In this document: positions 25,920-32,526 of the stretch, piece after piece
Position numbering within the stretch: the first letter of the stretch is position 1
Layout of the letters: each line of letters begins with the position of its first letter
From: a virus
Direction: 5' to 3' (one strand)
DNA: 36,366 bases
Virus record (IMG/VR): IMGVR_UViG_3300030116_005269
Span: 29,352 to 65,717 of that record
The notes under the pieces: generated by a model
The model's input: only the letters and a program-made list of their open reading frames with translations
Told to the model about the DNA's origin: nothing
Databases searched by the model: none
Made by a program: the position numbers and the translations under genes

Positions 25920-25960
25920 GGTTGCTCTAGGGGAAACAATTATAAAAACCTAGAGCTACC
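25920..25960 (-). terminator. Terminator-like hairpin after thioredoxin gene
   Basis: GCTCTAGG (25924-25931) pairs with CCTAGAGC (25949-25956), with three further pairs beyond one mismatch and a 17-nt A/T-rich loop. On the minus strand it is followed within 6 nt by TTTTCTTTTTTTG. It lies 8 bp past the thioredoxin stop and upstream of the packaging promoter. The loop is long, so a regulatory inverted repeat is an alternative. Confidence 0.55.
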
Positions 25961-25967
25961 AGATATA

Positions 25968-26288
25968 TCAAGTAATATGCTTTGCAAAAGAATCTTTTAC
26001 ATTTCCAATATTTACATTGGAACGAACTTCAGCAACAGGCAATCCTTTGTTAAACGCTATAAAGGTTGGCACACTATAAATACTATAATGTTGAGCAATC
26101 TTTGGTGCTTGGTCAATATCAAGTGCGACAAATTCGCAATCTTGATCTTCCCAAGACTTAGCAAGATTTTCTACTGCCGGTGTTATCTGCTTACATGGTT
26201 GACACCAATCAGCTTCAAATTTTACGATAGTAGTAGTATCTCTAAGTACTGTGTCTGTGAAGTCCTCTTGATTTATTTTGCGTATCAT
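25968..26288 (-). CDS. trxA: Thioredoxin
   Basis: 106 residues from ATG 26288. The active site is WCQPC (Trp28, Cys29, Cys32), followed by the family pattern IYSVPTFIAFNKG with the conserved cis-Pro. It is a dithiol-disulfide reductase; phage thioredoxins support host-like ribonucleotide reduction or act as polymerase processivity factors (T7), but no reductase or polymerase gene is visible in this window. I prefer ATG 26288 over a longer start at 26309 because a TATAGT -10 box lies 6 nt upstream of it. It is divergent from a small basic protein gene, with both promoters in a 50-bp space. Confidence 0.9.
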   Translation of the reverse strand: MIRKINQEDFTDTVLRDTTTIVKFEADWCQPCKQITPAVENLAKSWEDQDCEFVALDIDQAPKIAQHYSIYSVPTFIAFNKGLPVAEVRSNVNIGNVKDSFAKHIT

Positions 26289-26294
26289 AGTTTT

Positions 26295-26300
26295 ACTATA
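26295..26300 (-). promoter_or_regulatory. Leaderless -10 promoter box of thioredoxin gene
   Basis: TATAGT on the minus strand, 6 nt before ATG 26288. Between it and the opposing promoter lies an inverted repeat CAACT-N8-AGTTG (26307-26324) that could be a shared operator. Confidence 0.6.
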
Positions 26301-26325
26301 ATAACACAACTGAAATCATAGTTGG

Positions 26326-26331
26326 TAAAAT
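26326..26331 (+). promoter_or_regulatory. Extended -10 promoter (TGGTAAAAT), leaderless
   Basis: TGG plus TAAAAT ends 6 nt before ATG 26338, nearly identical in form to the promoter at 20472. No Shine-Dalgarno is present, supporting a leaderless transcript. Confidence 0.65.
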
Positions 26332-26337
26332 AAATAT

Positions 26338-26481
26338 ATGAAAAAAATTAAAACTGTAAAAAAAGAACACGCTCCAACAATGAATAGAAAAGCTCGTCGT
26401 CAACTTGCAAAAAAAATTAGAAAAGATTTGGGCAAGGCTGTACCGTTAGATACAGCCGATGATGGGAGGAAGTCGGTTTAG
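26338..26481 (+). CDS. 47-residue basic protein
   Basis: ATG 26338 to TAG 26481. The product is highly basic in its first two thirds (MKKIKTVKKEHAPTMNRKA, then RRQLAKKIRKDLGKA) and acidic at the end. A promoter sits 6 nt before the ATG and a terminator follows 50 bp after the stop, so it forms a complete one-gene unit. A small helical nucleic-acid-binding protein is a plausible but unproven reading. Confidence 0.65.
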   Translation: MKKIKTVKKEHAPTMNRKARRQLAKKIRKDLGKAVPLDTADDGRKSV

Positions 26482-26529
26482 TAGCCGACCTAACTATCAT
26501 AGACTATTTGATTTTAGTTTCAGGTAAAT

Positions 26530-26557
26530 AAAAAGAGTCGGTTGCCCGACTCTCTTT
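26530..26557. terminator. Bidirectional terminator
   Basis: AGAGTCGG (26534-26541) pairs perfectly with CCGACTCT (26546-26553) across a TTGC loop, flanked by A-rich sequence on the left and T-rich on the right. It can serve the plus-strand basic protein gene and the minus-strand trio that ends at 26632. The nearby CTATGG-ACTA-CCATAG (26596-26611) is a second small inverted repeat. Confidence 0.8.
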
Positions 26558-26631
26558 ACCGTATCAACAAAGGGCTGCTTTATTGAAATCTATTCTTACT
26601 ATGGACTACCATAGACGATTACAATACTATT

Positions 26632-26829
26632 CTACTTCTCGTCAAATTTTTTGCAAATACCTAAGTATAAATTTACAAGATCGTCTGCGTCTTGTACTAA
26701 GTTAATACCTTTTATTCTCATATAATTAAATTGTTTTAAAACAATTTCTTTAAGATCACCATCGCTAATAAGTTCGTCAATAGCGTCTTCTCTTTTTGTT
26801 CCCGGAGGAAAATTTGGTATCTCAGCCAT
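26632..26829 (-). CDS. Small hypothetical protein
   Basis: 65 residues starting MAEIPNFPPGTKREDAID and predicted mainly helical (DDLVNLYLGICKKF at the end). It is the last of three coupled small genes: its ATG shares a base with the stop of the previous gene. A single Cys is present and no known motif. Function unknown. Confidence 0.65.
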   Translation of the reverse strand: MAEIPNFPPGTKREDAIDELISDGDLKEIVLKQFNYMRIKGINLVQDADDLVNLYLGICKKFDEK

Positions 26830-27014
26830 TAAATTGTCCCTTCTGCTTTTATTCCCGTCAAAGCTTCGTATTCGTCATTTTCTACAGGTGAGATAGTTGG
26901 CGGTATATAATCTTTTTCAGTTAAAAACATATCCCACAACTTTTGCAAAGCGTCATCCGAGTTCTTCGCTGTGACTTGAAAAGTTATTTTATAGTCAATT
27001 AACGGCTCACTCAT
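26829..27014 (-). CDS. Small hypothetical protein, beta-helix type
   Basis: 61 residues. The segment YKITFQVTAKNSDDALQKLWDMF follows the same plan as the next gene upstream (VSFETTEDYILEADNETEAIKK): a strand, an A-(D/N)-(N/S) turn, then an amphipathic helix with (E/D)-A-x-x-K. They are probably diverged duplicates. It overlaps its upstream neighbour by 8 bp. Function unknown. Confidence 0.65.
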   Translation of the reverse strand: MSEPLIDYKITFQVTAKNSDDALQKLWDMFLTEKDYIPPTISPVENDEYEALTGIKAEGTI

Positions 27015-27204
27015 TTGTACCTTCTATCTCTGTGTACTTCTTAACAATATCACATTGATAGTTAATTTTAGCCTGCCACAACAAATCTTTTTGAGAACTT
27101 TGTTTAAAATCAAATATTTCTTGTACTTTTTTTATTGCTTCCGTTTCATTATCAGCTTCAAGTATGTAGTCCTCTGTCGTTTCAAAGCTAACCATTATTT
27201 TCAT
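27007..27204 (-). CDS. Small hypothetical protein, beta-helix type
   Basis: 65 residues, first gene of the three-gene set. It has a strand followed by a helix (LEADNETEAIKKVQEIFDF) of the kind seen in many small phage proteins. Unlike nearby leaderless genes it has an AGGGAGG ribosome site about 6 nt before the ATG, implying a leader that covers the pyrimidine-rich repeat region. Function unknown. Confidence 0.7.
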   Translation of the reverse strand: MKIMVSFETTEDYILEADNETEAIKKVQEIFDFKQSSQKDLLWQAKINYQCDIVKKYTEIEGTNE

Positions 27205-27220
27205 TTACTGCCTCCCTGAT

Positions 27221-27320
27221 TCTATTCTACTCTATTCTATTATACTCTATTCTACTCTTATCTACTCTACTCTAGCGCGTTATTGTCACAAATTGTCACG
27301 ATTTGTCACATGTGACATAC
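27221..27320. repeat. 100-bp array with 10-bp periodicity: CT-rich units then three TTGTCAC operator-like copies
   Basis: From 27221 the sequence falls into 10-mers: TCTATTCTAC, TCTATTCTAT, TATACTCTAT, TCTACTCTTA, TCTACTCTAC, TCTAGCGCGT. Then TATTGTCACA, AATTGTCACG, ATTTGTCACA and TGTGACATAC, giving three direct copies of (A/T)TTGTCAC spaced one helical turn apart and a closing inverted copy; GTCACATGTGAC (27305-27316) is a perfect palindrome. It lies between a minus-strand gene set (start 27204) and a plus-strand gene (start 27437). Most likely a cluster of protein-binding sites all on one DNA face. Confidence 0.75.
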
Positions 27321-27436
27321 AAAAATAAATAGTCAATATTTATGGGATTTTAAAAGATTGTAGTCGGCGACAAGTTTACAAAATGTTAACAATTAAAGGC
27401 TGTTAATGTTTTGCAAAACTGCTATATTTGTTAGCT

Positions 27437-27580
27437 ATGGATTATTTTTTAGGATTTATATTTGGTTTCTTTGTTAAAGAAACATTAGCGTATCTCAAGC
27501 AACTAAGCGATTGGGATTACGATAACCGCCGTGGTTATGAATTTGATTTAGATCCTCTTACTGAGGACGATTTACCTTAG
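27437..27580 (+). CDS. 47-residue small membrane-anchored protein
   Basis: ATG 27437 to TAG 27580. The N-terminus (MDYFLGFIFGFFVKETLAYL) is one hydrophobic helix, followed by an acidic tail (YEFDLDPLTEDDLP). An extended -10 box TGCTATATT ends 8 nt before the ATG and no ribosome site is seen. The 3' end overlaps the cytosine methyltransferase gene convergently by 23 bp. A holin or an inhibitor peptide is conceivable from the topology but unsupported. Confidence 0.55.
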   Translation: MDYFLGFIFGFFVKETLAYLKQLSDWDYDNRRGYEFDLDPLTEDDLP

Positions 27581-29165
27581 TAATCTCAGGGTCAAAGATC
27601 AAAGTATCTTCTATCAATGACCTTATAATTAAACGACCCGTCAATTCCATAAACTGTGGAACTACACCATTACCTAAAGCTTTAAGTCTATCAATGTCGT
27701 TGTCTTGTCTTTCAGCAACTCTGTTTATTTGATCTTCCCAAGAATTATCAACACCCCAAGAGTTTATTTGTCCAAGTTCAGCCAACCATCTGGAAATCCC
27801 ATGAGTCTGGTCACCCATTCCGGATTCAGCCTTTGACCAATCAATTCTGGATTCCGTTCCCCAACATCCATCTCTAAAGTAGAGCCATGCGACCCACTCG
27901 CTACTGACGGAGCTTTCTTGTTCACGGGCTTGCTTGCTTGACTTGCCCTCGGTGTTGAAAACCTTTCCCTCACTTGTACTTTGTCCGCTAGATTGAGGGA
28001 TCGATCCTCGCCCCCGTTCTTTGCTATCCGGCGTCCCTTCTCGTTCAGTTTGAGATTGAGATGTTCGTTGTCCTGTGTCGAGGGTGTCGGCCACATTTCC
28101 ACTTCCTCTTTGGTTTTCCACTCTATCACTTCTATCGTCGTCAATTCTTTGTCGAACTTCACTTCCGTCAAGTGTGGCTTGATCTTGCTCCAATCCTCTA
28201 TGCTCGGGTAATTGAATCCTTTGTCGTCCTTCCTGTACCAATGATCGACCGTCGTTTTCTTTATTCCGGTTTTCTTGGCTAGTTCCGTCGCCCCTATTTG
28301 ACTCCTTATGTATTCCGTCCACTCCTTTTGTGTTGGTAGTAGTGGTCTTTCCACCATCTCGTGATCTTGGTAATACTCCATCAAGCTCGGGTCTTTCTCT
28401 ATCATTTCCATCCAAACTTGATCGCTCAATGTTCTTTGTACTCTGTGTCCCGACGATCTCCTCGTTTTCCCCTGCATAAGTTTCGTTGCGTGTTTCAACG
28501 AGTCGTCTTTGTTGTCCATTGTTGTAGGAGTCAACCAAATCTTTGGATTTTCTCGTAAGTTCCCAGTGCCTTTTCTTTTGCTCTTCCTCTCGGGATCTCC
28601 ACGATACAACGCTCTCTCCAAAGCGTCCCCTGACCTCGGCTCTAAGTAATCCATAGTGTTTGGGGTCTCCCACGATTCCAACTCCCACCCATCTTTGTCT
28701 TTTGTGTCTTGCTCCAACGAATTTTGCTGATATAAGTTGCCATTCAAATCGATAATACCGCATTTCGGCCACACCTTTGATGACACGGTTAATGGCTTCT
28801 CCGTTGCTTGCTCGGAGGATGTTTGGGACATTTTCCAAGATAAAGATTGGTGGTCGTATCTCATCAATAAATCTTTCGACTTCATCCCATAACCATCTTT
28901 CATCTTTTACTCCTTTTTGATTTCCTGCAACGCTTACCGGTTGACACGGAAACCCTGCTGTCAAAATATCTACTTTTGATAGATACTTTGTATTTACTTT
29001 TTCTATATCTTTATTTAAAACTAAAGTATTTGGAAAGTTCTTTTCTAGTATTTTACAACAAAAATCGTCATTTTCTACCGCCCAAGCAACTTCATCAATA
29101 AGACCTGATCGTAGTAAACCAAGCTCTATACCACCAATACCTGAAAATAAACTACCTAGTTTCAA
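27558..29165 (-). CDS. dcm: DNA (cytosine-5-)-methyltransferase containing an overprinted gene
   Basis: 535 residues. Motif I is LFSGIGGIELG, the catalytic Cys74 sits in GFPCQP, ENV is at 111-113, and motif VIII corresponds to HKRQRWVGVG near 154-163. Motif IX/X-like sequence (DRLKALGNGVVP) is near 493-503. It transfers a methyl group from SAM to cytosine C5. The long middle (about 170-440), where a target-recognition domain belongs, is a polar, low-complexity stretch rich in R, E, D, G, S and Q. This stretch coincides with a second gene in the +1 frame (27764-28903). Start TTG 29165 overlaps the MetK gene by 14 bp. Last gene of the methylation operon. Whether the protein is active with this odd central part is open. 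Confidence 0.9.
   Translation of the reverse strand: MKLGSLFSGIGGIELGLLRSGLIDEVAWAVENDDFCCKILEKNFPNTLVLNKDIEKVNTKYLSKVDILTAGFPCQPVSVAGNQKGVKDERWLWDEVERFIDEIRPPIFILENVPNILRASNGEAINRVIKGVAEMRYYRFEWQLISAKFVGARHKRQRWVGVGIVGDPKHYGLLRAEVRGRFGESVVSWRSREEEQKKRHWELTRKSKDLVDSYNNGQQRRLVETRNETYAGENEEIVGTQSTKNIERSSLDGNDRERPELDGVLPRSRDGGKTTTTNTKGVDGIHKESNRGDGTSQENRNKENDGRSLVQEGRQRIQLPEHRGLEQDQATLDGSEVRQRIDDDRSDRVENQRGSGNVADTLDTGQRTSQSQTEREGTPDSKERGRGSIPQSSGQSTSEGKVFNTEGKSSKQAREQESSVSSEWVAWLYFRDGCWGTESRIDWSKAESGMGDQTHGISRWLAELGQINSWGVDNSWEDQINRVAERQDNDIDRLKALGNGVVPQFMELTGRLIIRSLIEDTLIFDPEITKVNRPQ
27764..28903 (-). CDS. Embedded (overprinted) gene: HTH protein with W-x-TP repeats, methyltransferase-associated
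   Basis: 379 codons open in the +1 frame relative to the cytosine methyltransferase, covering its codons 88-467. ATG 28903 has its own AAGGAG ribosome site 6 nt upstream. The product reads like a real protein: SLSWKMSQTS then KVWPKCGIIDLNGNLY (residues 20-58), four W/F-x-TP motifs (WETPNTMD, WLTPTTMDN, WPTPSTQDN, FSTPRAS), a helix-turn-helix (GATELAKKTGIKKTTVDHWY, 204-223) followed by PSIEDW, and a C-terminal LNPEWVTRLMGFPDGW. I recall these motifs in phage proteins encoded beside or annotated as cytosine methyltransferases, often with LNP.WVEWLMGFP.GW endings. It may provide target recognition or partner the methyltransferase. Confidence 0.8.
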   Translation of the reverse strand: MKDGYGMKSKDLLMRYDHQSLSWKMSQTSSEQATEKPLTVSSKVWPKCGIIDLNGNLYQQNSLEQDTKDKDGWELESWETPNTMDYLEPRSGDALERALYRGDPERKSKRKGTGNLRENPKIWLTPTTMDNKDDSLKHATKLMQGKTRRSSGHRVQRTLSDQVWMEMIEKDPSLMEYYQDHEMVERPLLPTQKEWTEYIRSQIGATELAKKTGIKKTTVDHWYRKDDKGFNYPSIEDWSKIKPHLTEVKFDKELTTIEVIEWKTKEEVEMWPTPSTQDNEHLNLKLNEKGRRIAKNGGEDRSLNLADKVQVRERFSTPRASQASKPVNKKAPSVASGSHGSTLEMDVGERNPELIGQRLNPEWVTRLMGFPDGWLNLDK

Positions 29166-30219
29166 TACTTTCCCAACTCATTTCAGGATTTGAATAATGT
29201 GATAATTCTATTTGTGAATAGTCTTGATTGTATAAATCTAATCTTTCAATAATACCTCTTGGTGTCATATCAAATTTGCTAACAAAATCCTCTAATACTT
29301 TTTGACTCACATGAAGTTGATCAAACCCACCTACCTGTATTTCAAGTGGTTTATCTAAGCCAATACCATAAGCTAATCGAACATAGCATTTATCAGCCAA
29401 ACCATTGGCTACTACATTTTTAGCTAAGTGTCGTGCAGCATAAGCACCTGATCGGTCAACTTTACTAGGGTCTTTTCCTGAGTATGCGCCTCCGCCTACG
29501 GCTACGCTTGGACCATAGGCGTCAGCGACAATCTTGCGACCTGTCAAACCGGTATCGGCTGACGGTCCGCCTTTCGTGAATGAGCCACTTGGATTAAGAT
29601 ATAAAACATTTAAGTTAGTTTGCAATGTGTTTTCTACTATGGTGTGTATTAAAGAATATATAGACTCTTTATCCCATTGCTTATCATGTTGCACCGAAAC
29701 AATAACTTGGTAAGTGTTTCCAAGATTAGTCACTTGTACTTTTCCGTCTAGATCAAGATCATCTCTATATTTTTGTAAAGCATATACTTGTTCAGCAATC
29801 TTTAGAGTTTTGTAAAAATTATTAGGTAAATATAAATCATTTGTATTTTCTGCATACCCAATCATTATTCCCTGATCTCCTGCACCAAAATCTTTTTTGC
29901 TAACAACCGCTTTATTTATCTCGTTTGATTGTTTTGTAATTACATTTTGTATTTCTGCTTTTTTTACATCAAACTCGTCATTGTTTGTTTTTATATATTT
30001 AGATAAAACTTCTCTTACAGTAGATACAACTTTTGATGGCATCATTGACATTTCACCACCAACTACTACAAGCCCTTTATCTTTAGTTCCGGTTATAAAA
30101 GTTTCTACGGCTACTTTTGTTTCTTTGTTTTCTTTTAACGCAATGTTGAGTAAAGCGTCGCTAATTTTATCGGCGATCTTATCGGGGTGTCCCGGAGTCA
30201 CCATTTCATCAGTCATCAT
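29152..30219 (-). CDS. metK: S-adenosylmethionine synthetase
   Basis: 355 residues. Family signatures are plain: GHPDKIADKISDALL, GAGDQGIMIGYA (the GAGDQG ATP-binding motif), GGPSADTGLTGRKIVADAYG and GGGAYSGKDPSKVDRSGAY (the phosphate-binding loop), then an ARHLAKNVVANGLADKC segment. It makes SAM from ATP and methionine. Slightly shorter than bacterial MetK (about 380-400) but no key motif is missing. I choose ATG 30219 because AAAGGAG lies upstream; the frame is open to TTG 30240. It overlaps methyltransferase genes on both sides, so its product would feed them directly. Phage-encoded MetK is unusual. Confidence 0.95.
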   Translation of the reverse strand: MMTDEMVTPGHPDKIADKISDALLNIALKENKETKVAVETFITGTKDKGLVVVGGEMSMMPSKVVSTVREVLSKYIKTNNDEFDVKKAEIQNVITKQSNEINKAVVSKKDFGAGDQGIMIGYAENTNDLYLPNNFYKTLKIAEQVYALQKYRDDLDLDGKVQVTNLGNTYQVIVSVQHDKQWDKESIYSLIHTIVENTLQTNLNVLYLNPSGSFTKGGPSADTGLTGRKIVADAYGPSVAVGGGAYSGKDPSKVDRSGAYAARHLAKNVVANGLADKCYVRLAYGIGLDKPLEIQVGGFDQLHVSQKVLEDFVSKFDMTPRGIIERLDLYNQDYSQIELSHYSNPEMSWESIETR

Positions 30220-30946
30220 ATTCAATTCGCTCCTTTGCAATATGAAAATATTTCAATTCTTTTTCGATACCTATAAATTTCCTACCGGTATTGACACAAG
30301 CAACTCCCGTTGATCCTGATCCCATTGTGAAATCAAGTACCGTGTCCCCTTCAAGCGTATAGGTTTCTATAAGATATTCTAACAAAAGTACAGGTTTTTG
30401 TGTTGGGTGATAAGATTTTTGATTTTTCTTTTGATTATCCCTAGCAAAATAAAGCATATTTGTTTTAGTTTTGTGTGTGTAAGTCACATATTTGCGATTA
30501 CCTTTATTGTCTAAGTTATTTCTAGCTGTTGCAAAGCTTTCACCACCAGATATAGTGCGTACCCTAGTTATAGGTTTTGGTAGTTTTTCACCCTGCCAAT
30601 CATATTCGGGTTGATCTTTATAAAAAATAGATATGTTTTCATTTTTTCTTAATGGTTGTTTTTTACTAAAGGCTTGTCCTGTTCCTTTGTCTTTTTCCCA
30701 TATCCAATCGTATCTATATTCGTCTATGTTGGATAATCGTAAAAAACTACTAAAAGGCTCTAAACCAAATAAAGCTATTGGTGTATTGTCTTTTCTTATT
30801 CTTTTTAGTTGTTCCCACATTATTTCTTTAGGAACTTGATTATCCCAATTATATTCTGTAGTCCCGTATGGAAGATCTGTTAAAACTAAATCAATAGATT
30901 CGTCATCAATTTGTTGCATTATCTCAATGCAGTCGCCTAGATACAA
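30209..30946 (-). CDS. DNA methyltransferase, beta-type motif order (N4-cytosine or N6-adenine)
   Basis: 245 residues. Catalytic motif IV (TDLPYG, residues 23-28) precedes the SAM motif I (LDFTMGSGSTGVA, near 204-216), with a HPTQKPVLLLEYLIE segment between them that is typical of the beta group. DLPYG is a permitted variant of DPPY. Such enzymes methylate adenine N6 or cytosine N4. Start is TTG 30946; the normal beginning K-L-Y-L-G-D-C fits here, with no ATG available. It sits 8 bp after the previous gene and overlaps MetK by 11-32 bp depending on its start. Sequence specificity cannot be read. Confidence 0.9.
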   Translation of the reverse strand: MYLGDCIEIMQQIDDESIDLVLTDLPYGTTEYNWDNQVPKEIMWEQLKRIRKDNTPIALFGLEPFSSFLRLSNIDEYRYDWIWEKDKGTGQAFSKKQPLRKNENISIFYKDQPEYDWQGEKLPKPITRVRTISGGESFATARNNLDNKGNRKYVTYTHKTKTNMLYFARDNQKKNQKSYHPTQKPVLLLEYLIETYTLEGDTVLDFTMGSGSTGVACVNTGRKFIGIEKELKYFHIAKERIEYDD

Positions 30947-30954
30947 TTTAGTAT

Positions 30955-31536
30955 CTATTTCACTAACCTTTCCATAATGATCTGTTTCGGCAGGAAATCT
31001 CTACAATAATAAGAACTAGAAAAAGTAGGACTTCCCATACCTTTACCGTCTTTTATGTATTCAATTCGCTTATCAAACATTAAAAGCTCTAAATCTATGT
31101 TCTCGAACAAATGTTTGGGTGCTGCGTCATTTAGCCAAGTGTTTGACATAAGTAATGCAAAAGGTTTGTTAAAACTTAAAGCTCTTTCAAAAATTTGTCT
31201 TTTTCCGGTAAAAGGTGGATTAGATACAATAATATCCCACCTATCCGGCTCGTATTCATAAAAGTCTTGATCTTGCGATATGTGTGAACTAACAACTTCA
31301 TTTTGCTGTCCTATAAGTTTTACAAACCAACTATGTGATAAATCAAAAGGACACCAAACTGTAGCGTCTTTTGGAATATATTTTAAAATTGGCCTTACAC
31401 CATATTCCGGTGTGTAGCATTCGTCGTTCTTACCTTTAGAGTAGAGAACTTTATTACTATCGATTCCCCAAGTGCTATTCGTCAAAACTATAATTCCTAC
31501 ATTCAAATAATTCGATACCCGGCTTGTCTTTTTCAA
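30955..31536 (-). CDS. NPPF methyltransferase-like protein, degenerate SAM motif
   Basis: 193 residues. Motif IV-like SNPPFT (105-110) marks an adenine-N6 methyltransferase relative. The SAM-binding region reads ATVWCPFDLSHSWFVK, with no glycine loop where DPFxGxG is expected. This resembles small phage NPPF proteins that start with DECYTPEYGV (38-46). The open frame starts at 31536, overlapping the upstream gene by 62 bp. TTG 31485 (overlap 11 bp) may be the true start. Could be an active enzyme with an unusual SAM pocket or a partner/decoy. Confidence 0.75.
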   Translation of the reverse strand: MKKTSRVSNYLNVGIIVLTNSTWGIDSNKVLYSKGKNDECYTPEYGVRPILKYIPKDATVWCPFDLSHSWFVKLIGQQNEVVSSHISQDQDFYEYEPDRWDIIVSNPPFTGKRQIFERALSFNKPFALLMSNTWLNDAAPKHLFENIDLELLMFDKRIEYIKDGKGMGSPTFSSSYYCRDFLPKQIIMERLVK

Positions 31537-32011
31537 AAATTACAAAAATACACGGAAACCCAAACCACTCCGGAACAAAGAAGTACGCTATACCGGTAAG
31601 GCCAAAGTTTGCTTCTTTCACCATTTGCATACGCTTTCTAGTTATATTGTGTCCTGCCATTATGTAAGCAAAGCCTTTTTGGGACACTTCAATCGATTTT
31701 TCAAAAACTCTATTTAATTTAGAAAATGGTGGATTTGAAACACACCAATCAACTTCTTGATCATAAGTAAAAAAATTAGTTTCGTATGGTGGGCGGATCT
31801 CCGTAAAGTCTTTGTCAACAAAATCAGGGTAATTATCATACCAAACGCCTTTTCCATAAAAAGGGTCTAAAACTTTGTCGCCGGCGACAAAAGGTACACT
31901 ATTGATACAATTTATTGCTAATTGCTTTGGCGTGTAAATAATATCATTTTTTCGTTCTTTAGAGCTTTGATAACTCTTGGCGACTACACCTCGTTCCCCC
32001 ATACATCCCAT
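31475..32011 (-). CDS. NPPF adenine-N6 methyltransferase-like protein
   Basis: 178 residues. Motif I is VLDPFYGKGVW (48-58) and motif IV is SNPPFS (92-97), both in the order of gamma-like enzymes. An IIYTPKQLAINCINS segment before motif I is the usual substrate-side strand. It is short, with no evident target-recognition domain, so it may depend on a partner, perhaps its neighbour at 30955 which also has NPPF. Overlaps the MT-A70 gene by 28 bp. DNA N6-adenine methylation is the likely role. Confidence 0.8.
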   Translation of the reverse strand: MGCMGERGVVAKSYQSSKERKNDIIYTPKQLAINCINSVPFVAGDKVLDPFYGKGVWYDNYPDFVDKDFTEIRPPYETNFFTYDQEVDWCVSNPPFSKLNRVFEKSIEVSQKGFAYIMAGHNITRKRMQMVKEANFGLTGIAYFFVPEWFGFPCIFVIFEKDKPGIELFECRNYSFDE

Positions 32012-32520
32012 CCTTCCGTTTTTTCTCGTGCGAACAATTCAATTCTAGGAAGATCACCACATAAGTCAACGATATGGGATTTAATAATATCGGGCTTTTT
32101 ACTATGTCGTTCTCTTGGTGCAACTACTAATTCTCTTACACCTTTGGAAACTCGACTAGGTTTTCCTTTTGTTGCTAATAAACACAATTCGGGATTACCG
32201 CGTGTCCAATAACCAAGCCCTGTAAAAAATCCCTCGCTTTTCATATTTTCCTTAGCCCAAACAAAACCCATTGTTTTATAAGTAAAACCCCAACTCTCGA
32301 TAACTTCAAACGCTATTGGTAAAGAGTGATTCACTACCCATAGAAATAGAACACAATGAGTATCTGCAATATCGTTTACCTTTAATGATTTTATCCAATC
32401 AATACTTTGAGTTTCATAATGTTGGTTTGGATTTCGTCCCTCTCCCTTTTTGCTGAAGTTTTTAAAGCTCCATGGAGGATCGGCATAGATAATATTATAT
32501 TTCTTATCGGGGAACTCCAT
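31984..32520 (-). CDS. MT-A70 family adenine-N6 methyltransferase
   Basis: 178 residues. It has YADPPWSFKNFS (catalytic DPPW 14-17), a middle CVLFLWVVNHSLPIAFEVIESWGF, YWTRGNPELCLLATKG, and ERHSKKPDIIKSHIVDLCG near the end, the standard MT-A70 order. Bacterial and phage members methylate DNA adenine N6; eukaryotic relatives act on RNA. It is first in the operon and has a promoter with -10 TATACT 6 nt from the ATG, so the mRNA is leaderless. Confidence 0.92.
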   Translation of the reverse strand: MEFPDKKYNIIYADPPWSFKNFSKKGEGRNPNQHYETQSIDWIKSLKVNDIADTHCVLFLWVVNHSLPIAFEVIESWGFTYKTMGFVWAKENMKSEGFFTGLGYWTRGNPELCLLATKGKPSRVSKGVRELVVAPRERHSKKPDIIKSHIVDLCGDLPRIELFAREKTEGWDVWGNEV

Positions 32521-32526
32521 AAAATA

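Noticed and set aside
25890-26321. 143-codon plus-strand frame opposite thioredoxin
   Set aside because: Opposite a gene with clear WCQPC and cis-Pro motifs; the product has no plausible motifs and no start signal.
27221-27320. CRISPR-like array
   Set aside because: The units are contiguous 10-mers without unique spacers; they look like phased binding sites.
27981-28558. Plus-strand frames opposite the dual-coding methyltransferase region
   Set aside because: Products are Cys/Phe/Leu/Ser-rich without motifs. Their openness follows from the absence of certain codons in two minus frames already coding.
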